In this document: piece after piece, positions 28,336-33,509 of the stretch | Position numbering within the stretch: the stretch's first letter is position 1 | How the letters are laid out: the number at the start of each line of letters is the position of its first letter | DNA from: Vicinamibacterales bacterium | GTDB lineage: Bacteria > Acidobacteriota > Vicinamibacteria > Vicinamibacterales > UBA2999 | Assembly: GCA_030680175.1 (NCBI GenBank) | Contig: JAUXWO010000100.1 | Coordinates: 1 to 33,509, forward strand | Length of the DNA: 33,509 nt | Direction: 5' to 3' | The notes under the pieces: model-generated | Databases searched by the model: none | Seen by the model: only the letters and a program-made list of their open reading frames with translations | What the model was told of the DNA's origin: nothing | Translations under genes and position numbers: made by a program

Positions 28336-29703
28336 ATGGACAAGATCGTCGACTTCATCAACGTCAACCGCGACCGCTACGTCAGCGAGTTGAAGGACTA
28401 CCTCGCCATCCCGAGCATCAGCGCCCTGCCGCAGCACGCCGGTGACGTGCGCCAGTGCGCCGAGTGGACGGCGGCGCACATGCGCGGCATCGGCCTGAAC
28501 GACGTGCAGGTGTTCGAGACGCGCGGCAATCCCATCGTGTACGGCGAGTGGCTCGGCGCCGAGGGCGCGCCCACGATCCTCTTCTACGGGCACTACGATG
28601 TGCAGCCCGTGGACCCGGTGCACCTGTGGACGTCGCCGCCGTTCGAGGCGACCGTGCGCGACGGCGAGCTGTATGCGCGCGGATCGGCCGATGACAAGGG
28701 GCAGGTCTTCATGCACTTCAAGGCCATCGAGGCCCACATGAAGCAGCACGGCCGCCTGCCCGTGAACATGAAGGTGCTCATCGAGGGCGAGGAGGAGGTC
28801 GGCAGCGGCAACCTCGACGACTTCGTGCGCGAGCACCGCGATCGGCTCAAGGCCGACGTGGTCGTCATCTCGGACTCGCCGATGTTCGACCGCGGCGTGC
28901 CCTCGATCTGCTACGGCCTGCGCGGCCTGGCCTACTTCCAAATCGACGTGCGCGGCACGAAGAGCGACCTGCACTCCGGGTCGTTCGGCGGCGCCGTGGC
29001 CAACCCCGCGTTCGTGCTCGCCTCGATCCTCGCGCAGATGAAGGACAAGTCGGGCCGCATCAAGATCCCCGGCTATTACGACGACGTCGTGGAACTGCGG
29101 GAGGAGGAGCGGCAGGAGTTCGCGAAGCTGCCGTTCAACGAGCGCAAGTACCGCCAGGACCTCGGCGCGCCGAAGCTGCACGGCGAGCCGGGATACACGA
29201 CGCTCGAGCGCATCTGGGCGCGGCCGACCTTCGAGGTGAACGGCCTGCTGTCGGGCTTCACGGGCGAAGGCGCCAAGACCGTCATCCCCGCCGTGGCCAT
29301 GGCCAAGGTGAGCATGCGGCTCGTGCCGAACCAGGACCCGAAGAAGGTCGGCGACCTCTTCGAGGACTACCTGAAGAAGGTGGCGCCGAAGAGCGTCGAG
29401 GTGACGCTGACGCGGATGCACGGGGGCAAGCCGTGGATGACCGCGTTCGACAACCCCTACGTGCAGGCGGCCGGGCGGGCGATCGAGCGCGGCTTCGGAC
29501 AGAAGCCGGTCTTCAACCGCGAGGGCGGCTCGATTCCGGTGGTATCGACCTTCAGCGACGAGCTGGGCATTCCCTGTGTGCTGTTCGGTGTCGGCCTCCC
29601 CGACCAGAACGCCCACGCCCCCGACGAGAAGCTGGACCTCGGCAACTTCCACAACGGCGTGATCGCATCCGCGTACCTGTACGACGAGATCAGCCGCGGC
29701 TGA
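28336..29703 (+). CDS. M20-family zinc dipeptidase
   Basis: A 455-residue M20/M28 peptidase of the CNDP/PepV-like dipeptidase group, which cleaves dipeptides or related amide bonds in the cytosol. Metal and catalytic residues: FYGHYDVQPVD (His and Asp), RGSADDKG (bridging Asp), IEGEEEVGS (catalytic Glu and Glu ligand), ISDSPMF (Asp) and QNAHAPDEKL (His). TKSDLHSGSFGG lies in the dimerisation domain. ATG 28336 is 22 bp after the kinase stop, so the two may be co-transcribed, but no functional link is evident. It has no signal peptide. The gene is followed by the inverted CACGAAGG repeat. Confidence 0.93.
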   Translation: MDKIVDFINVNRDRYVSELKDYLAIPSISALPQHAGDVRQCAEWTAAHMRGIGLNDVQVFETRGNPIVYGEWLGAEGAPTILFYGHYDVQPVDPVHLWTSPPFEATVRDGELYARGSADDKGQVFMHFKAIEAHMKQHGRLPVNMKVLIEGEEEVGSGNLDDFVREHRDRLKADVVVISDSPMFDRGVPSICYGLRGLAYFQIDVRGTKSDLHSGSFGGAVANPAFVLASILAQMKDKSGRIKIPGYYDDVVELREEERQEFAKLPFNERKYRQDLGAPKLHGEPGYTTLERIWARPTFEVNGLLSGFTGEGAKTVIPAVAMAKVSMRLVPNQDPKKVGDLFEDYLKKVAPKSVEVTLTRMHGGKPWMTAFDNPYVQAAGRAIERGFGQKPVFNREGGSIPVVSTFSDELGIPCVLFGVGLPDQNAHAPDEKLDLGNFHNGVIASAYLYDEISRG

Positions 29704-29710
29704 GACGGAC

Positions 29711-29848
29711 GTACAAACACGAAGGACACGAAGGCCACGAAGGACGAAGAGGAATTCTCCAGTTCACGATCCCGTTCCGAACCGGATCGTTGATTGTGAA
29801 GTGCCGTCGTAACGTTCTTCGTGGCCTTCGTGTGCTTCGTGTTTGTAC
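29711..29848. repeat. Inverted CACGAAGG arrays with inner palindrome
   Basis: A 36-bp arm at 29711-29746 and its reverse complement at 29813-29848 match at 34 of 36 positions. Each arm holds three CACGAAG-type units. In the 66-nt loop, 29766-29790 is itself a near-perfect palindrome (ACGATCC...GGATCGT). It lies between two convergent genes and could terminate both transcripts or be a miniature element. Confidence 0.88.
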
Positions 29849-29850
29849 GT

Positions 29851-29884
29851 GTCAGCGCCGAATAGCGAATCGCGAATTGCGAAC
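29851..29884. repeat. Short heptamer array NGCGAAT
   Basis: Four 7-bp units (GCCGAAT, AGCGAAT, CGCGAAT, TGCGAAC), immediately downstream of the stop codon (29887-29889) of the minus-strand SirB1-like gene. Confidence 0.7.
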
Positions 29885-29886
29885 AG

Positions 29887-30771
29887 CTAGTTCAACGACG
29901 CGACACGTCGCTTGAGCGTCTTCACGTGCTCCCAGACCTGCTCGTTCTCCGCGCGCTGCTCGTCGTCGAGCTGGGCCTGGGGGGCGAGCTTCAGGAAGCG
30001 TTCGAGGTCGCGCAGCGCGGCCGTGAAGTCCTGCATGTGGTAGGCGAGCAGCCCGCGGTCGCGCAGCTCGATCAGCGACGAGGGGGTGAGGGCGAGGAGC
30101 AGGTCCGTCACCTGGCGCGCCTGCGGAAACGACCGCATCTGCACGTAGAGCCGCTTCAGGTTCAGCAGCATCCGGATGAGGATCGGCTTGCGCGTGGCCG
30201 CCGCCAGCAGCGACGGGTCGAACGCCGCCTCGTCGCCCAGGTGGCGGCGCAGCAGCGACCGGCAGTCCGCCTCCGAGAGGATGGCGCCGCCGTGGAACGG
30301 ATCGACGATGAACCCGTCCTCGGGGTCGTCGGTGTGCAGGTCGGGCCGCACCCGCACGAGGAAGTGCCCCGGGAAGTTGATGCCCTCGGCGCGGAGGCCG
30401 GCGCGGCGCGCCACCTCGATGTAGACGAGCGAGAGCGTGATGGGGATGCCGGTGCGCCGGTCGAGCACCTCGTTCAGGCAGCTGTTCCTCGGGTCGTCGT
30501 AGTGGTCGCGGTTGCCGAAGAAGCCGAGCTCGTTGAACAGGTAGCGGTTGAGCGCATCCACCCGCGCCGCGAGCGGGCCGTCGACGACGGCCTCGCGCGC
30601 CACCCGGTGCAGCGCGGCCTCGCCCATTTGATCCAGCCGGTCCAGATACGGGCCGGCGTCGAGGCGCGGATACTCCACGCGCGCGACGAGGAACGCCGGC
30701 GCGGCCAGGTCGGGGCCCGGCCGGTCGGCGGCCTTCACGAGCTGCGCGGTCAGTGTCGGCCCGGTCTTCAC
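29887..30771 (-). CDS. SirB1-like transglutaminase-fold/TPR protein
   Basis: A 294-residue member of the SirB1 family: transglutaminase-like core followed by tetratricopeptide-type helices. The core includes LGFFGNRDHYDDPRNSCLNE (Cys in the nucleophile position), RRTGIPITLSLVYIEVARR, INFPGHFLVRV (His) and GFIVDPFHGG (Asp), the usual Cys-His-Asp set. The C-terminal 110 residues hold TPR-like helices (LLNLKRLYVQM, LRDRGLLAYHMQDFTAALRDLERFLKL). The GTG at 30771 is preferred because it follows the HAD stop by 1 nt and has GAGG upstream; longer frames would overlap the HAD gene. Last gene of an operon with DUF1684 and HAD. Biological role unsettled. Confidence 0.82.
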   Translation of the reverse strand: MKTGPTLTAQLVKAADRPGPDLAAPAFLVARVEYPRLDAGPYLDRLDQMGEAALHRVAREAVVDGPLAARVDALNRYLFNELGFFGNRDHYDDPRNSCLNEVLDRRTGIPITLSLVYIEVARRAGLRAEGINFPGHFLVRVRPDLHTDDPEDGFIVDPFHGGAILSEADCRSLLRRHLGDEAAFDPSLLAAATRKPILIRMLLNLKRLYVQMRSFPQARQVTDLLLALTPSSLIELRDRGLLAYHMQDFTAALRDLERFLKLAPQAQLDDEQRAENEQVWEHVKTLKRRVASLN

Positions 30772-30772
30772 C

Positions 30773-31468
30773 TCATGCCTCGCAGAGACGGTCCAGCGTC
30801 TCGAGGTCGAGCGCGTGCAGTCCGGCGGCGATGATCTCAGCCGCCTCTTCGATCTCGCCGGCGGCATACGTGTTGGTGACGCCGACCGTGCGCAGGCCCG
30901 CCTCCCGCGCCGAGATCAGCCCCCACTTCGAGTCCTCGATCGCCACCGATCGCCGGGGGTCGAGCGCGCGGCCGCACGCCGACTGCAGCCGTGCGAAGGC
31001 CTCGAGATACGGATCCGGGTGCGGCTTGCTCCGCTCGGTCTGGTCGGCGCCGACGATCACCGGGAACAGCGGCCGCAGCCCGGCACGGTCGAGCACGTCC
31101 TCGATCTCGTGGGTGAGCGCACCCGAGGCGATCGCGACCGGCACGGCGGCGGCGGCGAGGCGGATGAAGTCCGCGGCGCCGGGGAAGAGCATCTCCCCCT
31201 GCGCGGCCAGTGCGTCGTAGCGTTCGCCCTTCCGGAGGAGGAGCGCCTGCAGGCGCGGCTCCGCCAGCGCCACCCCGTGGTCGCGCGCCAGCGTCTGCAG
31301 CACCCCGACATCGTCGTAGCCGAGGTAGCGGGCGTAGTACGCCTCGTCGGTGAGGGGCATCCCCTCGCCTTCGAGCACGTCCTGGTAGGCCCGCAGGTGC
31401 AGCCGTTCGCTGTCGGCGATCACGCCGTCGAAGTCGAAGATGATGGCCTGAAGCGCGCGTGTGGTCAT
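30773..31468 (-). CDS. HAD-superfamily phosphatase (beta-phosphoglucomutase-like)
   Basis: A 231-residue HAD hydrolase with a C1 cap. Motif I IFDFDGVIADSE (10-21) has the nucleophile Asp12 and acid/base Asp14; motif II ASGA, motif III with Lys in ERSKPHPDPYLEAF and motif IV SVAIEDSKWGLISA are all present. This pattern is shared by phosphoglycolate phosphatase, beta-phosphoglucomutase and other sugar-phosphate phosphatases; the cap shows no residue that decides between them. ATG 31468 overlaps the DUF1684 stop in an ATGA arrangement, and the gene is 1 nt from the SirB1-like gene, so translation is coupled across the operon. Confidence 0.9.
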   Translation of the reverse strand: MTTRALQAIIFDFDGVIADSERLHLRAYQDVLEGEGMPLTDEAYYARYLGYDDVGVLQTLARDHGVALAEPRLQALLLRKGERYDALAAQGEMLFPGAADFIRLAAAAVPVAIASGALTHEIEDVLDRAGLRPLFPVIVGADQTERSKPHPDPYLEAFARLQSACGRALDPRRSVAIEDSKWGLISAREAGLRTVGVTNTYAAGEIEEAAEIIAAGLHALDLETLDRLCEA

Positions 31469-32133
31469 GGAACGGACAGCGGTTCTTCGGGAGGGCCGAG
31501 CTTCTCGCCGGCCCGGACGGCAATCGGCAGCCGGTTCTCGGGCGGCGGAAACGGGCAGTCGTAGTCCGGATTGAAGTAGCAGTACGGGTGGTACGCCACG
31601 TTGAAGTCGACGATGTAGATGCCGGTGGGCGTGGGGGTGAGGTCCATGTAGCGGCCCGCCGAGTACGTCTCGCTGCCGCTCGTCTGGTCGGAGAACGGGA
31701 CGAACAGGCGCGTGATCTGCCGGGTGCCGGCATCGGCAAACGCCGCGAGCTTGAGCGGCGTGCCCTGCAGCGTGAACTCGAGCGCGCCGATACGCTCCAT
31801 CTCGCGCATCTTCCCGGTCGAGGTGGGCATCACCACGGGCTCGCGCTGGTCGGCCATGGCCAGCTGCGCCGGCACCGCGTAGCCGAGGTCGATGTCGTAG
31901 TAGGAGAGCGGCAGGTAGCGGTCGCGCACCGCCTCCGGCATCGGGGAGTCGGGGCCGCTGCGGAAGAACTGGTCCTTGACGGCCCGCTCGGCCGCGATCA
32001 TCCGGACGTGTTCCTCGTCGGGCGTGAGCCCGCCACACGCCGCGACGAGGAGCAGCGCGGCGAGCGGCGCGAGGCGCGCCAGCCGGCGCGGGACGCGGAT
32101 GAGCAGGAACCGGGGACTGAAGACACGCGCCAC
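31465..32133 (-). CDS. DUF1684 lipoprotein
   Basis: A 222-residue lipoprotein with lipobox LVAAC (Cys33 from the start chosen), then a DUF1684 domain: YYDIDLGYAVPAQL, PTSTGKMREMERIG, FVPFSDQTSGSETYSAGRYM and the highly conserved GIYIVDFNVAYHPYCYFNPD followed by DCPFPPPENRLP. Function of DUF1684 is not established. GTG 32133 puts a normal 33-residue signal before the lipobox; GTG 32151 is a second choice. The longer frame from 32352 would overlap the helicase leader and is unlikely. First gene of the operon with HAD and SirB1; its promoter region is shared with the divergent helicase gene. Confidence 0.85.
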   Translation of the reverse strand: MARVFSPRFLLIRVPRRLARLAPLAALLLVAACGGLTPDEEHVRMIAAERAVKDQFFRSGPDSPMPEAVRDRYLPLSYYDIDLGYAVPAQLAMADQREPVVMPTSTGKMREMERIGALEFTLQGTPLKLAAFADAGTRQITRLFVPFSDQTSGSETYSAGRYMDLTPTPTGIYIVDFNVAYHPYCYFNPDYDCPFPPPENRLPIAVRAGEKLGPPEEPLSVP

Positions 32134-32183
32134 GGCACCAATATGCCACACCCGGCCCCCGCGGGTCATGGCGGGCGATGCGC

Positions 32184-32189
32184 TATACT
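32184..32189 (+). promoter_or_regulatory. Candidate -10 box TATACT with a 115-nt leader
   Basis: TATACT lies 122 nt before the helicase ATG, unlike the other TATACT boxes here, which are 6-8 nt from the start. The resulting 5' leader has a CTCTGCAGAG palindrome (32272-32281) and a U-rich stretch before the ribosome-binding site, so it may fold and regulate. Confidence 0.4.
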
Positions 32190-32311
32190 GGAAGGGTTTG
32201 CGGCCGGTTGCGCCGGTGCGCCCCGCCGCCCCTCCTCTGTCGATTGCTGCTTTCCCGAACGAGCATCCTTCTCTGCAGAGGCACGTTTTCGTTCCTCTGA
32301 AAGAAGGACAT

Positions 32312-33509
32312 ATGCCGTTTTCCGCACTCGGCCTCGGGCCGAACATCACCAAAGCTCTGCTCGAACAGGGCTACACGGAACCCACGCCGATCCAGGCGAA
32401 GGCCGTGCCGCTCATCCTGACCGGCCGCGACGTCATCGGCGTGGCGCAGACGGGCACGGGCAAGACCGCCGCGTTCGTGCTGCCGCTGCTGCAGCGCCTG
32501 TCGTCCGAACCGCGCCGCCCCGGCGGCCTGCGCGCGCTGATCGTGGCGCCCACGCGCGAGCTCGTGGTGCAGATCGACGAGAACATCCGCCAGTACGCGC
32601 GGCACCTCGACATCAGCTGCACGACCATCTACGGGGGCGTCGGGGAGCGGCCGCAGATCGCCGCACTTCGCCGCGGCGTGGACATCGTGGTGGCGACGCC
32701 TGGCCGGCTGCTCGACCTGATGCAGCAGCGCCACGTGGACTTCCGGCAGGTGTCCACCGTGGTGCTCGATGAGGCCGACCGGATGCTCGACATGGGCTTC
32801 CTGCCGGGGATCCGGAAGATCGTCGCCGCGCTGCCGGCCTCGCGCCAGACGCTCCTGTTCTCGGCGACGCTCTCGAAGGAGATCGAGGCGGTGTCGAAGG
32901 CCTTCCTGAAGGATCCGGCCACCGCGCAGATCGGCGCACGCAGCACGGCGGCCGAGGCCGTCACGCAGGTCGTCATCGAGGTGGCGCCCTCGCGCAAGAT
33001 CGACACGCTCGTGCACCTGCTGCTCGACGCCAAGCTCGAGATGGTGCTCGTGTTCTCGCGGACCAAGCACGGCGCCGACAAGCTGGCGAAGAAGCTGGAG
33101 TCGGCCGGCGTGCGCACGGCGACGCTCCACTCGAATCGCACGCAGGGGCAGCGCCTGCAGGCGCTCGAGCGCTTCCGATCGGGCGAGGTGCGGGTGCTCG
33201 TCGCCACCGACATCGCCGCGCGCGGCATCGACGTGGACGGCATCTCGCACGTCGTCAACTTCGACTTCCCGCCGCAGCCCGAGGACTACGTGCACCGCAT
33301 CGGCCGCACGGGCCGCGCGGCCGCCATCGGCGATGCGGTGAGCTTCGTCACGCCGGACGATCGCGACAACCTGCGGAAGCTCGAGCGGTTCCTCGGCCGC
33401 GGCCTGACGCGCCACACCATCGAGGGCGTGGTGGCGGTGCTGCCGGCGGGGCCGCCGTCGACGCGGCCCCAGGGCCGCCCCGGCCAGGGCCGCCCGCGCG
33501 GCGCCGCCC
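32312..33509 (+). CDS. rhlE: RhlE-like DEAD-box RNA helicase (3' end outside window)
   Basis: At least 399 codons open to the window edge. It begins MPFSALGLGPNI, as in RhlE, and carries the full helicase core: Q motif GYTEPTPIQ, Walker A AQTGTGKT, PTRELVVQ, GG, TPGRLLD, DEAD, SAT, LVFSRTKHG, ATDIAARGID and HRIGRTGRA. After GLTRHTIEGV it enters a Gly/Pro/Arg/Gln-rich tail (about 372 onward) typical of RNA-binding extensions. AGAAGGA at 32302-32308 supports ATG 32312. The likely role is RNA unwinding in ribosome assembly or RNA decay. The long leader could mediate cold or autogenous control. Confidence 0.95.
   Translation, partial: MPFSALGLGPNITKALLEQGYTEPTPIQAKAVPLILTGRDVIGVAQTGTGKTAAFVLPLLQRLSSEPRRPGGLRALIVAPTRELVVQIDENIRQYARHLDISCTTIYGGVGERPQIAALRRGVDIVVATPGRLLDLMQQRHVDFRQVSTVVLDEADRMLDMGFLPGIRKIVAALPASRQTLLFSATLSKEIEAVSKAFLKDPATAQIGARSTAAEAVTQVVIEVAPSRKIDTLVHLLLDAKLEMVLVFSRTKHGADKLAKKLESAGVRTATLHSNRTQGQRLQALERFRSGEVRVLVATDIAARGIDVDGISHVVNFDFPPQPEDYVHRIGRTGRAAAIGDAVSFVTPDDRDNLRKLERFLGRGLTRHTIEGVVAVLPAGPPSTRPQGRPGQGRPRGAA

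Noticed and set aside
1-33509. tRNA, rRNA or transposase genes
   Set aside because: I saw no cloverleaf with CCA-type ends, no rRNA signature and no transposase motif in any frame; a tRNAscan or Infernal run could still find one.

Overview
The window is a strongly GC-rich (I estimate about 70%) chromosomal stretch with dense genes and no phage, plasmid or transposase genes. Gene content, the hpnCDE squalene genes, a DUF1684 lipoprotein, secreted amidohydrolases, frequent leaderless-looking starts and short-period intergenic repeats would suit an Acidobacteriota genome, possibly Vicinamibacteria. That placement is an inference, not something the sequence proves.

Layout. 1-693: start of a membrane-anchored protein on the minus strand, cut by the window edge. 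864-5362 (+): a D-aminoacylase-like secreted amidohydrolase and a 906-residue acyl-ligase/ACP/acyltransferase fusion. 5375-8746 (-): a small Arg/Pro-rich ORF, a lipoprotein amidohydrolase and a secreted alpha/beta hydrolase. 8850-12366 (+): ygfZ, two paralogous secreted proteins with a LecA-like C-terminal domain, and a MutT-type Nudix gene between them. 12414-13121 (-): a MutY-like glycosylase without the C-terminal domain. 13162-16805 (+): a tightly overlapping set of cobalamin adenosyltransferase, hpnC, hpnD and hpnE, giving squalene from farnesyl diphosphate. 16963-18177: thiI, flanked by a 122-bp inverted repeat. 18302-19747: class II aldolase. 19783-20355 (-): Zn-ribbon Nudix hydrolase. 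20416-23251 (+): peptide deformylase, a double-domain ThyX-like protein and phosphatidylcholine synthase. 23491-26075 (+): MFS exporter, hot-dog thioesterase and a metallo-beta-lactamase-fold hydrolase. 26115-29703 (+): hybrid histidine kinase and M20 dipeptidase. 29887-32133 (-): DUF1684 lipoprotein, HAD phosphatase and SirB1-like protein as one operon. 32312-end (+): RhlE-like DEAD-box helicase, cut by the window edge.

A membrane-lipid theme recurs: acyl activation and transfer, squalene synthesis, phosphatidylcholine synthesis. There is also oxidised-nucleotide and DNA repair (Nudix, MutY-like) and tRNA modification (YgfZ, ThiI).

The most unusual signal is between the genes. At least ten spacers or gene ends carry short tandem arrays with 7-9 bp periods (GGGGATC, NGCYGAN, RGGTAGT, GCACCCCG, CACGAAGG and others). 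Several start at, or provide, the stop codon of the preceding gene. Two form inverted pairs at convergent gene ends, and some have G-quadruplex potential. A second unexplained structure is the gap-free 122-bp inverted repeat (about 77% identical) with a perfect GC hairpin core on both sides of thiI. A third pattern is a TANNNT -10 box 6-9 nt before seven start codons, which predicts leaderless transcripts.
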